A stretch of DNA of 64,000 nucleotides from Megamerina dolium (taxonomy: Eukaryota > Arthropoda > Insecta > Diptera > Megamerinidae): positions 75,493,628 to 75,557,627 of the forward strand of contig OY978525.1 in NCBI GenBank assembly GCA_963854835.1. The letters run 5' to 3'. The notes beneath the pieces are model-generated. The model was not told the origin of the DNA and ran no database searches. It was given only the letters and a program-made list of their open reading frames with translations. Both the position numbers and the translations under genes were made by a program. The first letter of the stretch is position 1. The number at the start of each line of letters is the position of its first letter. Of this stretch, positions 9,745-21,722 are shown piece after piece.

Positions 9745-11420
9745 CTACATTCCTCTTAACCTTGTTAGTCCCCAATAAGTTTCTCTGCTTCCCCCTGATA
9801 TGGCGCAAGTCGCTCTAAGTGCACTACTTGAAACGTTGCTCTTTTATTCCAGTCACGTTGAATACGATGCACTACGTTATTATTTTTTGTTATTATCTCA
9901 TATGGTCCTTCCCAATGAGTGTGTAGTATAGGGTCAGGTCTTTCTTTTATTATGGCCGATTATCATCTGCGATCGCTCTCTGATGAACTGATGTACTTCA
10001 TCCAATTGTTTTCGCTTTTCGCTTGCCACTCCAAATTTTAAATTAGCTGGCAGTCTTAACTCGTTTTTAAAAATTGCCCTTGCTGGTATAGTAGCCGTCG
10101 TCTCGTGTTGTGCTATACCAATGTTCATAAGGAACATTGGTATATGAACATCCCAGTCTTCTTATTCCTCCAAGCTACGGTTAAGTCGTTCTAACATGTC
10201 ATTGGATTATGGATGCAAAGGTTTTGAACGAGTTTTGTGTATACCTAACATACGTCACATCTCTTGGAATACAATTGATTCGAAATTACGACGTTGGTCC
10301 AAGTGTAACTCCATCGGTACACCAAAACAAGTAATCCATTGGTTGAAGAATACATCAGCAATAGTACTAGTTTCTTGATTTGGAATGGGGTATACTTCAG
10401 ACCATTTACTGAAGCAATCTATAACCACCAGAACATACTTATTCTCTGGGTTGCTTGTTAGAAATGGACCAGCTATATCCATAGAAATTTACTCAAATAG
10501 AGCACCAACGGTGTGTTGATGCATTTGATCTCGACTTTTCTTAGTGGGATCTTTGCACATTGCATATTGGTCACACTTCCTAATCCAATCAGCGACTTGG
10601 TCATGGCATCCAATCCAATAAAATCGTTTCTTTATTTTCTCCACGGATTTGTAATGCCCAAATGCCTTACACTGGAAGCATTGTGATACTTAGCTATCAC
10701 TTCGTTTATTCTTGCCTTGGGTAGAACCAGAAAGTCAATGGTGGTTCTCCCATCTTCAGTTTTCCATGTATGCCTTGCTCCTTGTATTCCATGATCTTTA
10801 CGAGATCTGGGTCGTTCCTCTGATCCTCTTGTACTCGTTTGCTGGCCTATGACTCTTTCGGCAAGACATTCATAAGTCGCAGGTTGACAATGTTATGCTG
10901 GCTTCTTACCCGAGAATAATGTGTCCCATTCATGGTGGAAGTACGACGAGATATAGTATTAGCATTTCTACGATGGCTTACATCACGCTCTTCCTTTTGT
11001 TGTCCTGGAGAATTCGGTTTCGGTTCCTTACGTCGTAGGCGGCAATCATGCGTCATGTGTCCTGTTTTGTCGCAAATGAAGCATTTACCTGCAAATTTCT
11101 TTTTACATCGACTCCTTGTTATTGCTTCAGGGTGACCTACTGACACACTGCTTCAACCAGATCTGATGTTTCTGCTTCTAGTTGGCGTACCCGTGATATT
11201 GATAGACACATCAAATTGACACCTTCATACGTCAAGGCACTACTAACTGTTTCGGCATATGTCTCCTTTGTGGCATTATTAGGGCGCTCATTATATTCAT
11301 TTCCATATTTGCGTTGTGCGTTGCGTTGCGAGTGTGTTCATCACCACGATCTTTCTCTGAAACCATCTGCAACACTTCTAAGGTACTGCAATTCCAGAGA
11401 CGCATTTTGTGTATAGAAGA
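9745..11420 (-). pseudogene. Ty3/Gypsy fragment: gag fused to integrase by internal deletion
   Basis: This is a minus-strand relic of the Gypsy family seen at 57.8-63.7 kb, without LTRs. From 11420 downward it has gag remnants and the knuckle CFICDKTGHMTHDC. It then passes directly into the end of RNase H (NANTISRR, aligning to NADALSRR) and SRVRSQHNIVNLRLMNVLP, then the integrase core (MDIAGPF, VLVVIDCFSKW, GVPMELHLDQRRNFES) and a C-terminal region (LDEVHQFIRERSQM). Protease, RT and most RNase H are deleted. Many stops and frameshifts are present. The integrase keeps eight residues (VYPIPNQE region) that are missing from the long copy. Confidence 0.8.
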
Positions 11421-11424
11421 AAAT

Positions 11425-12375
11425 CAAAAGACAGCTTTGTGAAATCTAGTGCCTCAACTCTATGAGCCAAGTGGTTGAGGGGACCCTAAAAGACATAAAT
11501 AACTGCACGAAGGAAATAGAACTGGAGGTGAATCCAGACAGGACGGACTTAGTACTTTTTACAAGAATATACAAGATTCCGGACTGGCTTCCCCCAAACT
11601 GGAAAACGTGGCACTTATTTTGAAAGCATCAACATGGATTGCCACTCCTACAACCTGTTTACCGATGGATCCAAAATGGCGGAAGGTGTTGGAGCTGCAG
11701 TGTTCTGTTCGGAGCTGTACCTTAAACAGTCATATAAGCTCCCAGATCACTGCAGCGTCTTTCAGGCTGAGATCTGCGCCACTATGAAGGCGGCAGAGTT
11801 GTCGATTGAACACACTCCTCTTAACTCTCAGGTTAATATATTCATTGAAAGCCAAGCAGCCATTAAGGCAATAGTAGCTGCAACGACAAACTCACAATGT
11901 ATTCGACAGTGTAGAACTTGGATAGATAGACTATGCGTTGACAGACACGTCACTATCTATTGGGTACCGGGTCATAAGGGAATTGAGGATAATGAAAAAG
12001 TGGCGCCAAAGCTGGCGCAAGCCTATCGGGGATCAGCTTGTTACACATGCATCCTCCTCTTTCCACATTGAAAACAGAGATTGACGTAGCAATGATTCAG
12101 GAAACGCAAAAAGCATGCTTCGCACACATGACAGCAAATACACCGACTACATTTTAACATTCCCAAGAGAGGATTGTAAATTACTGGTTGGAGTTCTTAC
12201 GGGACACTGTCTTACTCTGTCATACGTTGCAAAAATTGGTCTGGTACAAAGCGATGCATGTACAACATGCAACGAGGTCAATGCTAGGGGGACCTTAGAG
12301 CACCTGCTTTGTCATTGTCCAGCCCTCTACAGATCGCTTACAAAGGTAGTGATTTATTGAAACTCGCAAAAAAAT
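11425..12375 (+). pseudogene. Non-LTR retrotransposon 3' fragment with RNase H (I/LOA-like)
   Basis: The plus strand first shows the end of an RT (KEIELEVNPDRTDLVLFTR, near 11510-11570). A cellular-type RNase H follows in the frame 11634-12071: NLFTDGSKMAEGVGAAVF, FQAEICATMKA, FIESQAAIKAI (D replaced by E in the usual D-S-Q) and IYWVPGHKGIEDNEK. A second frame (12115-12360) carries the C-terminal cysteine region CTTCNEVNARGTLEHLLCHC. RNase H plus the C-terminal Cys/His motif is typical of I, LOA and related clades. The copy is 5'-truncated and frameshifted. Confidence 0.75.
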
Positions 12376-12451
12376 GTATTAAAAACAAAACATAAGCAAT
12401 CCCACAATTTCACTTCACTATTAAAGTGAAGAATTCGAAAATATTTACACA

Positions 12452-13011
12452 TTAATCCTCTGGTGGGTGCTGTAGCTCAGGGGTTAGTGCGTTGGCATTC
12501 TGATCTGTAGGTCGTGGGTTCAATCTCCAGCTGAAGCATAACAAAATTCAACATCGAAAAGATTTCTTTTTCGAACGGTACCCACCTGCCGGCAAGAATA
12601 GGCAAATTTTCCGGCAGTAACAATATGCCAAAAATGCTTCTTAAAAGAGCTTCTGCGTTCGAAACCGGCTAATATAATTCTAATTCTAATTCTACACACA
12701 ACAGTATTGGAAGAGAAGCATGGTGGTATCATAATAGGCCTTTCTGGTCTAAGTGTATCCTCTCAGAGAGAGGGGGGCCACATAACCTAACCTAACTTAA
12801 CCCTCTGGTTGTATATAAGGGTCAAAGATCTCACATGCATTTCTTTATTATTTATTTTTTGATTATTTCTCATTTTATTTTAATCACAGGAACTCGTAAA
12901 TATTTCTTGAATTCTTACAGTAATTAAAATTATCATGTAAAAGACCATAATTTTTTCCTTAGAACATTAAAACAAAAAAACTTAAATTTTTGTACTGAAC
13001 CAAAGGATTAA
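12452..13011 (-). mobile_element. TTAA-target MITE (piggyBac-like), interrupted by a SINE
   Basis: Ends read TTAACCCTCTGGTTGTATAT at 12797 and, inverted, TTGTACTGAACCAAAGGATTAA-type sequence ending at 13011; the unit is about 215 bp. A same-family copy at 24424-24639 runs in the opposite orientation, and a decayed one lies near 56926-57142. TTAA plus CCC at both ends suggests a piggyBac-type non-autonomous element. The SINE at 12465 entered its terminal repeat, so 12452-12464 is the duplicated terminus. Confidence 0.6.
12465..12796 (+). mobile_element. tRNA-derived SINE with target duplication
   Basis: Starts GGGTGCTGTAGCTCAGGGGT (A box) with B box TAGGTCGTGGGTTCAATC, and contains the body seen in the other copies (TTCGAACGGTACCCACCTGC, CAGTATTGGAAGAGAAGC). 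It ends in CCACATAACCTAACCTAAC. It is flanked by 13-bp repeats TTAATCCTCTGGT (12452-12464) and TTAACCCTCTGGT (12797-12809), one mismatch apart, which are the terminus of the host MITE. Confidence 0.82.
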
Positions 13012-13184
13012 TAATTTTAACTCTACCCGAAGATTTTAGCATTGCCATAATTTGACACATAGTCATTTTGACACTACCTAAACATGCTTTGGCATATCCT
13101 GTGAATGACATAAGAACACATTTTACGATTGCTTTACTTTGTTAATTATACTATGGTTTAGTATAAAATAGAAATATGATATAC

Positions 13185-14205
13185 GGTTTTAGAAACTTGA
13201 AAAGATACGCAATGCCGAAGTGAAAACGAGTGACGAAATAGAATGTGAACAGCACTACAAGTACGCTCACATCCGAGACAAAACTGTATGATACATCGTC
13301 AGATTGCCACTACAGCACATTCGATATAATTTGGGAGAGTCAAGGAAAAAGGCGCAAAACGGCTTTTTCACTAGAACAAAGGTTGTCTAGGAACTCGTCA
13401 CTAAAATAAAAACACATGAAAACATCAATCTTGGCCACATACAGAAGGTTACTGAGGAAACATCGACAAAAAAGAATTACCCACCTCATCATGCCGTTAT
13501 AAAGAAGACAGCATAATGACAAAATTACGCGTAATTTTTTATGCTGATATTGAAAAGATATACCGATAGATTCATTCATTCAGGTAAAAGAGGAGTACAA
13601 GTTAACCACAGTCACTTATGACACAGCATCAGCTCCTTATCTTGCCATTAAAACTTTGTATCAATTAGCCGAAGATGAGAAAAGCAATTGCCCACTAGCA
13701 TATGAGACCTTGACCAACAGATTTTAAATGGATGACTGACTGGCCGGCTCGAACTCAATTGAAGACTCTAAGCAACTACAGCTAGAGTTAATTTAGCTTC
13801 TATAAAAGGAAGGATTCAGCCTAAGAAAATTGGCAAAGAGATGCTACAAGAAATACCACAAAAAGACGTTGAAATAGGAGTAGATATGGAATTATATGGA
13901 ATTTCAAAACAACCAAACAATCACTATATTGAAAGGAAGAAGAAATGCGGTTCTTAGCGATAAAGGAAAACTTTTCGACCCCTTTCGTTGGCAGTCAACA
14001 GTAACGATGAACGCTAAAATGAGGATTTAAAAACTATGGATCCTGGGAATTAGATGGGACGTGAAGACTCCAACAAGCCTACAGACAGAAGAGAAAGACT
14101 TCAAATCATGCTTGTCAGCTGTTCAGAATATCAAAATCCCTAGGTGGATTCAACAATGGAAAGACAGCATAATCGAGTTATATGAATTTCGTTTGTGTAC
14201 TTTAT
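13185..14205 (+). pseudogene. BEL/Pao pol fragment: RT region
   Basis: The plus strand translates in shifting frames to BEL/Pao RT sequence: HIRDKT then YIVRLP, NLGESRKKAQ (near 13340), HHAVIKKTA, EYKLTTVTYDTASAPYLAIK (13590-13650), LAEDEKSNCPLAYETL, KGKLFDPF and SLQTEEKDFKSCLSAVQNIKI (14070-14130), then PRWIQ. The last segment aligns with [14 protein letters not shown] of the first element in the window, so the two belong to related families. Numerous stops and frameshifts are present. Homology resumes at 15545 after an insertion. Confidence 0.78.
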
Positions 14206-14564
14206 TAGTAAAATTTCTCTATCAACACAAATCAAGAGCGGAAGCAAAATCATCTCTAAAAAATGAGAAAAGTGTAAAAAAGCACGAGAACGGAAAATTT
14301 GCTAGTAATTTCCAAACTCCTTCAGTTCTGTCATTTGACAGTAAGAACAGCTGTTTTTTCGAATTCTTTCGAATTGTTTTCGAATTCTCTCTTCAAATTT
14401 TGAATATTTTTGTTACGAATTCTTACTAGTAGAAATATTACCAGTAAAAATTTGCAAAATTTATCACAGAGAGGAAATAATTTGCTCTCAAATTCTCTTC
14501 TTTTACTGGTTTTTGGCGTACGCTGCTTAAATGGCTTAGCAACACCGTATCAAATAGACTTCTT
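14206..14564. other. Unassigned sequence inside the BEL/Pao relic
   Basis: Contains short inverted pieces such as CCAGTAAAA (14449) and TTTTACTGG (14501) and repeated TTTCGAATTC motifs. It may be a small unclassified insert. No coding content was recognised. Confidence 0.4.
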
Positions 14565-15512
14565 CTCAGCCCAAAGTAACACCTGTTAGCAAGAGTTATC
14601 CTACGCATGATCTCCAAGCTGACGTCATTACTGCTGTTAATGCTGGTTCCAAGATAGACAAAGTCCCTTACTACTTCAAAAGCGTAGTTGTCAACAGTGA
14701 CGTGCTGTCCAAGACGCCGGGACTCTTTGTTTGTTGACACTAGATACTTCATCTTGCCCTCGTTCACCGTGAGACCCATCCGACGCGACTCTCTTTCCAA
14801 CTGACTGCTCGCGTGTTCATGCCGATTATGTTAATATCGTCGGCATACACTAACAGCATGACACTTTTGTTGAAGATAGTGCCATTATGTCGTAGATCAG
14901 CAGCTCGTATTATTTTCTCCATAATAAGATTGAAGAAGTCGCACGATAACGAATCACCTTGTCTGAAACCCCGTTCGGTATTAAACGGTGCGGAGAGGTC
15001 CTTCCCAATTTTAATTGCACAACGGGAGTTATGCAGTGTCATTCTACAAAGTCGAATGAGCTTTGCAGGAATACCGAACTCAGACATTGTTGCGTAGAGG
15101 TAATCCCTTACCGGACTGTCGAAAGCGGCTTTATAATCAACGAATAGGTGGTGTGTGTCGATCTGTTTTTCTTGGGTCTTCTCCAGGATTTGGCGCAGTG
15201 TGAAAATCTGGTCGATGGTGGATTTACCAGGTCTGAAGCCACACTGATAAGGTCCAATCAGGTTGGTGAGCATAGGCTTCAACCTTTCACACAGTACGCT
15301 CGATAGAACCTTGTATGCGATGCTCAGGAGACTTATTCCACTGTAGTTGGCGCAAATTGTGGGGTCTCCTTTTTTATGTACAGGACATAGAACACTGAGC
15401 CTCCAATCATCAGGCATGCTTTCATCCGACCATATTCTGCTTATGAGCTGGTGCATGCGGGTGAGCAGCTCATCGCCTCCGGTCTTAAACAACTCGGCAG
15501 GCAGGCCATCAT
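14565..15512 (-). pseudogene. RTE-like non-LTR fragment (RT domain)
   Basis: The minus strand carries [78 protein letters not shown] and the catalytic box in LLVYADDINIIGMN. After a short deletion it continues [20 protein letters not shown] and [18 protein letters not shown]. It is nearly identical to 53320-54290 but truncated at both ends, and a small deletion after the YADD box (near 14803) shifts the frame. It sits in reverse orientation inside the BEL/Pao relic. Confidence 0.85.
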
Positions 15513-15544
15513 TTGGACTACATTTGTGAATAATCGAGTATCGT

Positions 15545-15905
15545 ACATACAAGAAACTACAATATTAAAGGACAATTCCGATTTGTAGCAGGAACAGATA
15601 TCCCAACAGGTATCCCATCAAGAAGAGAAATTGGGGATAGCATCACCTTCAACAACGTATAGTAGCACGGACCAAAATGGTTGAAACAAAATGAAGAAAG
15701 TCGGCCTAAAGACTATGTTGAAAAAATCATGCGCCATATTCTAGAACTCCGAAAACCTCAGCATGAGCGTTGACGCAGATAAGGAACGATGACGATGAAA
15801 TAATGAACCGATTTTCCTCACTAAGCAAATTACTTCGAATAACAGCCTTACATGTAAAGGTTTTCTTTCAATTTTCATCACAAAAGGCTGGATAGAAAAT
15901 TTGAA
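15545..15905 (+). pseudogene. BEL/Pao pol fragment: end of RNase H region
   Basis: Frame-shifted plus-strand reading gives FRFVAGTDIPTGIPSR, HGPKWLKQNEESRPKDYVEK and EIMNRF-like sequence. This matches the stretch of BEL/Pao pol that precedes the integrase (compare [15 protein letters not shown] in the first element). It follows the fragment at 13185-14205 once the inserted RTE piece is removed. Non-functional. Confidence 0.65.
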
Positions 15906-15917
15906 CTTTTGACAGTA

Positions 15918-16010
15918 GATGTGTTAATTATTATTGTTATAATTATTACTGTTATTATTGTTATTATTGTTATCATTATTATTATTATTATTGTTATTAT
16001 TAATAATATT
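15918..16010. repeat. ATT/GTT microsatellite
   Basis: Imperfect trinucleotide array of ATT and GTT units. Confidence 0.9.
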
Positions 16011-16984
16011 AATTTTAAACAAAATAAATTAGACATTTTAAAATTGTGTTTAAAAATTTTAAGAATATTTGAAATAATTATTAAAAATACAACCCTGCGC
16101 TGGCTGACGGGGGAAATTAGAGGAGTATAGCTATATGTTTTCTTTATAACGTAGCTGAATGAGAGCGACAGGGATGCGTGATCACACGTACAAGGGCAAA
16201 GTGGTTAGTTTTTTCCCAGCGCCTCTACAAAGTTACCCACTTTTTTAACCACTTTAGAGGGTAATTCTACCCACATATTAACCAGATAATTACCCAGTTC
16301 TGGCTAGCAGAGTTGTACATCGGTGTATTAATACATATTGATGCAAAATATTGAAGTTATTGCATAATTGACAAAAGTACGGCTGCATTTTGTCATGACA
16401 CGTATACGCTTATGCGATAGTGCAGGAATGATATTGTTTTATCAATTATTCGTTTATTTTTGTTGTTGTTGCTGTTTTTGATACGTCAACATTTTGCCGA
16501 ATACTAGAATGCGCTGACATTATCACCATGCGATCTGGAACTCCTGGTTGACATTGCCTCATACTTCTTGTAGTTCAAGGTTGTTGCAGCGAGAATCTTT
16601 TGCTATTTGGAAGAGGAATTGAATTAGTTTATATATTCCAAAGACACAAATTGCTGCTGCGATTACAGACGTTATTCCGGTTGCCACTGATTAATGCTGC
16701 TATATCAAGTATATTTTTACTACGTGCTTTTCACTTCGATACCAAGTAAGTACCGATACTTTGAGAACACTCTCGAAACATTTTAATTAATGCGTTGGTA
16801 CAAGAGAACGCTAGTTTAAATTTGCAACGGCTACTCTATTATTGGGATTTCAACAATATTCTTCGTACGAAATGAACGGTATATAACAGACGGTATGATT
16901 ATTAATTAACTTATCTCCACAGCAATACGGTATTTGTCAGCACCATAAGCGTTTATATCATGTTTAATATAAAAAGCAACCCTT
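16011..16984. other. Spacer, no gene seen
   Basis: AT-rich. A cluster of repeated TTACCCA/TAACCA-like motifs occurs at 16230-16300. No long ORF or recognised element. Confidence 0.55.
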
Positions 16985-17225
16985 TAGAAGAGTAGGACAG
17001 TGGTTAGTGCGTTTGCCTTCTGATCTGTAGATCGTGAATTCAATCCCAGCATAAATTTAATATCAAAAAGAGTTTACTCTCGAACGGTACTCACCTAACA
17101 ATACTACAATAACACTGTCAAAAATTTCACACGCACAATAGTACTGGAAGAGAAGCTCGATCAAAGACCCCTTCGGGTCTAATAGGTACCACATATTTAT
17201 TTACTGATTTATTTATTTATTTATT
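16985..17225 (+). mobile_element. tRNA-derived SINE, diverged copy
   Basis: Diverged head (AGTAGGACAGTGGTTAGTGC) and B-box-like GATCTGTAGATCGTGAATTC, then the family body (TCGAACGGTACTCACCT, CACAATAGTACTGGAAGAGA, CCCCTTCGGGTCTAATAGGT) and an ATTT-rich tail. It has a central deletion. No certain target duplication. Confidence 0.75.
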
Positions 17226-19099
17226 ATATAAATTAAAAATTTTTGTGAAAATTTAAACAGTTTTAATATTTACTGCTTGCTCTGGAACCTTTCCAGGATG
17301 CCACGAGCAAGCTTTATGTTCATGTTATGTTTTTCTATGGGTGAATAAACACATCGGTGGTGTAGCGCACAAGTGTGTTGTGACAAATTAAAAATTTTTC
17401 AGGCGACAAAATATAAAGTTCTCTATTCTGACGGAATATAGCACAATACTGTTCTTATCTTGTTTAGGCAGGATTTGTTTGTTCAATATTATTCACATTT
17501 CTTTATACACATATTGTTATTGTTTGTTATTCAGAACTCATTTCGACCAAAAAGTGTACTTAACACTTTTGTGCGCTACATCATCGATATGCTGTTCATG
17601 CTTAAAGGGCCAGATTTTCAGTACGAGTTTAAACTAGGTTTGAACCAAGTTTATGTTTAAATTTACATCCTGATTCTCTTGATATAAACGAGCGTCTCGT
17701 CTCGTCCAAAAAGCCGTTTTTTCGTGTATTTGTACTCCCTAATACGAATTCGGCTTCCTAGCGATAACTGGCCGATAACAGCTAAATGTTATTTATCGAA
17801 GACATAACAAACGTGAATTTTCTGGCACAAACTCTACTTAAAATGAAGAAGATAACTGTTAGCAACAAACGAAAAAGTTGTTATTATCGATGGTGATCGG
17901 AAGCGCAATTGCAGTGTACTTAGAGTACATTGAACTAATGAAATAAGAAATATAATTGGACAATAAGTTTGTGGTTTCTTTGCCATATAGTTAAAGAAAT
18001 CAAAACAGCGTGATTTTGAAAATTTTCGCATCGAAGCTCCCATGAAATGCAGTCTTTAATGCATTTTTCAGTCTTACAAAGTTGTAAAAGCGTTCCATAC
18101 GGCTTGCAATTCGGGCGGAGTGCAGACTGTTCTCTTATATTGTTAGTTTTTTCTACGATAAACCCTAAATAAGAAGTGCAATGTCTTAAAACATTTCATT
18201 TATTTAATTTCATTATCGGATTTCAGTTAATTTCGACAAAACGTAAATAACTTCAACATAGTAGCTGAGCTATTTACAGTTTTATCATATTAGCATTTGT
18301 GCATTGTTGTCACTTTACGCATGAAAGTGGAAAAAGTTCAACTTTTATGCGTTCCAATACTTCTACACGCGTGCCTATGGAATTCATCCAACAAGATCGT
18401 TTGTTTTCTACTCTTCTGTCAAATGTACGCATACGCCTACGAGTTCATTGGAGTTCCTCTTTAAGAGTATGGTATACCTGCAGCGAAATGAATTAAACAA
18501 CTCGCAAGTTTCTAAGAAATCTTAAAGAAATTATATTATTGGTTAATATAGATTTACAAATGTAAAATGCATGCGATAAGTGGGTGCAAGTCGGAGCAAA
18601 TCACATTACATGTGTCCCATTTCATCCCCACATAACACAACTATCTGGCATGCCTATAAATACAGCTCTACTTACTTTGCGTTTTGCAATTGCAAGATAT
18701 TTGTACAAACGCGCAGTATACGACTTGAATCCGCAATTCCTCTTTGTCTGAACGTTCGCCTGTGGGAAATACTATATTTTTTTAACGAGCCCACTTACCC
18801 GCCCAACCGGTGACTGATCAGCTATCGTGAGTATGAGAACTTGAGTGACAAGTGACTGTTAAACGAACTCCAAATCCAGCTGATTATATAAATATAATCA
18901 ACAGCTGATATTAAAACTATAGAATTATTTAAAGACGACAGTATAGATGTTTTTATAACATGCAACGGAATGTTACAACACACGAATAATTGTTATTAAA
19001 ATCTAAACACATTCTTCTCACAAGAACAAATAATTCAAAGTTACTTTTACATATTACTAACTTTAATGGTTTGAAATTTCTTGAGGGGCGATTAAGTAC
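17226..19099. other. Long spacer, no gene recognised
   Basis: AT-rich sequence with only short frames. A TATAAATA motif at 18654 lies in a region with mixed composition (18300-18830) but no coding exon could be tied to it. A GTTTAAACT/AGTTTA-rich patch lies at 17600-17660. Confidence 0.5.
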
Positions 19100-19133
19100 A
19101 TATATATTCAGTTAGCTAAGTAAGAAAGGAGAT

Positions 19134-20698
19134 TCATTCTCCTCCAGGGGGGTGCGTCCACAGCGCAGAAGGGGTCAAACTGGTGGGCCTTCTGGGGCAG
19201 GCGAAAAGATGACGAGTGTCGTGCGGGCTCTGCCGGCACTGCGGACATGTATCGATGGCCGCCTCCACCGCGCGCTGATGCAAAGAATTCAGTGCCGCTC
19301 TGTATGTGCCAGAGCTCAAATCATCCAGCAGATGACCCACCTGCCCATCGAAAGAGCGCAGGCCGCCTCGGATTCCACGCGGGGGAGGATCAAGCCGCGT
19401 CAACCGGTTGTTGGGGTGTGATGGGAGGTGGCATGAGAGGAGGAATTGTTGCGAAAGCAGCTCGTGCTCACGTGCTTTTAGCATTCGCGTTTCCTGATGT
19501 AGGTGATCTTCATGTGCCATCTTGTGACAGCCCGTGATGATGCGCAAGGCAGTATTTTGTCTGGTTTGCAGAAGCCGCCATTGCGTGTCGCTTATCAGTG
19601 GTGTCCAAATTGCCTTATAGGTGATGCAGCGTCTCCTTGTCTTTTCCCCAGCCTGCGCCTTGAGGACATTATTGCTGGCATGTAACCTTTGGATGGTGTA
19701 ATCAACATGACCAGCAAAGGTCATGAGACTGTCAAAAACAACTCCGAAGATTTTGGGTCTATTCACAGTCGGAATAGTTCTGCCATCGACTGCCAAGGCG
19801 AGCACAGTTCTGAGCTCCTTGGTGCAGGTGGTAAATAGTGTTGCGTTGGACATCTCGGGCGAGAGTTCCTGCAGTTGAAGAATTGTTGAACGTGCACCAA
19901 GTACTCATTGATCTCGCAGCACATGGCCGAGATGTTGTGACCCGACGCCAGGATTGTGCAATCATCCGCATAAGAGATGAGCTGTATGCCAGGAGGCGGC
20001 ACAGGGATCTTCGACAGATGGTAATTGAAGAGGATGGGCGACAGCACACTTCCCTGCGGGACCCCATGCTTCACCTTGCTATATGGGGAACGCTCTCCTC
20101 TGAACTCCACAAACGACTGTCGGTTGACCAAGTAGATGGCTATCCATCGCTTAACGGAGTTGGGCAAGGATGAGAGCAGGATGTGGTCAAGCAGGGTAGT
20201 TAGGCTGACCGTGTCAAAAGCCTTAGACAAGTCGAGAGCTACCAGTACCGTTCGTTCGCAAGGGCGGGCCTGGTTCAGACCACGCGTGATGTGCGAGGTA
20301 ATCTCGGCCAATGCCGTAGTTGTGCCGTGATGCTTCCGGAAACCGTGTTGGTGACTGGCAAGCTTGAGATGTTGTGTAAGCTCCGGTAGCAAGAGAGACT
20401 CCATTATTTTGGCAACCGGGAAAAGCAATGAGATGGGACGGTAAGACTTCCCCTGCTCCAGCGGCTTGCCAGGCTTCAAAATTGGCACCACTCGGCCCAC
20501 CTTCCATATGTCGGGGATATTAAGCGTCGCTATAGAGAGGTTTAGTACCCGAGTAAGGTAAGCCAGCCCAAAAGGCCCCAGGTGTTTAAGAGTGATCATG
20601 GCAATTCCATCAGGACCAATTGCCTTCGATGATCTGGCTCGATGGCCGCCGTCTGCAACCTCGCCGACAGCAAACTCAACGTCCCCGGATTCAGCCAC
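19134..20698 (-). pseudogene. Reverse transcriptase and C-terminal region of the PHD/2A non-LTR element
   Basis: RT blocks in order: VVPILKPGKPLEQGKSYRPI, HQHGFRKHHGTTTALAEI, VALDLSKAFDTVSLTTLL, KHGVPQGSVLSPILFNYHL and ISYADDCTILASG (catalytic YADD). After a frameshift near 19850 the C-terminal frame has TIPTVNRPKIFGVVFDSLM and ends with CPQCRQSPHDTRHLFACP, a CCHC-type motif common at the end of non-LTR ORF2 proteins. The stop is at 19134, leaving a short 3' UTR. Apart from the frameshift the RT domain is complete. Confidence 0.85.
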
Positions 20699-21722
20699 AA
20701 GCCCACGGGTCTTCCGAAGGGTAGCCCGTATGTTTTTATCATTTGAATGGGGTGTTCAATGACGTGTCGGCAGAAACCAGCGGCACATTTCCTGACGTCA
20801 TCCAAAGGGGGACCGTCAAAAGAGATGGCCGTACGTGGCTGTTGCTTCTGCTTATTGGAGAGGTCCTTAATTGTGGACCACAGCTTTTTGGAACCCCTAT
20901 CGCAGGAGTCCAGGTGATTCAGCCACTTGGCACGGCAGTGCTCATCCACCAGTCGTCTGATTTCAATGTTCAAGTCGGCAATCCTTGGGTCGCCCGGGTT
21001 GACAGCTCGGATGTAGTCTCGCTGTTGCGCGAGTTTGGCTGCTTCGCTTGGGAAGCTGGAATGCATTTTGCAGCCACCCTGGTGATAATCTGGCGAAATA
21101 TGACTTCACGCTTACGGGCGCACGACGGTGGGGGCTGCCGCTCGAATAGCTCCTCGGTAAGTTCAGCGAATAGAGGCCACTTAGCCTTGCCGAAGTTGAT
21201 GAACGTGGTCTTCTCTGATATTATAAATTTCACGGGTCTGGCTAATTGGATTACAATCGGGATGTGGTCAGAGTTCAGGGCCACATCAACACTCCACTAT
21301 ACACTGGAAAGCAGAGATGGACTCACGATGACAATATCGAGAGAGCTAGCACAAGTTGAGCTCACTCTGGTCGGCATGTCCTCGTTGATGGAGTTAAAAG
21401 TGGAAGCCTCAATCTGATCAGCGATGTGAACACCACGGTGGTCGTTGCCAAGCTAAGAATGCCAATTGTTATGGTGGGCGTTGAAATCACCCATAATCAG
21501 GCGATCACGGCCGTCAAGGATGTGCGCCAAGCAGGGAAGATAGCCCGGATCACAGCTCGGAGGTGGAGGAATGTAGATGTTGAATATTTCAAGGTGGGAC
21601 TAACCCGTGTTAACCGCCAGACCCTGGGCCTCAATGAAGGGGTCCTGAGCTATCACGCCAGGCAGCGTGATCACCGTGAACTGCACCGAGCTGTGTACAA
21701 TGAACGCCAAGCCACCCCCTGC
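20699..21722 (-). pseudogene. Endonuclease region of the PHD/2A non-LTR element
   Basis: Frame-shifted minus-strand reading shows the apurinic-type endonuclease: IPPPRAVI-type sequence near 21560, AWLWVISTPTITIG-like sequence at about 21450-21490, and ALNSDHIPIVIQLARPVKF (catalytic SDH) at about 21280. Then come KAKWPLFAELTEELF and the linker to the RT (RLVDEHCRAKWLNHLDSC). Frame changes occur near 21722, 21065 and 20730. It would nick target DNA for reverse transcription. Inactive in this copy. Confidence 0.7.

Noticed and set aside
18654..18830. TATAAATA-containing promoter of a host gene
   Set aside because: No exon or conserved ORF follows; a TATA-like string in AT-rich DNA is weak evidence.
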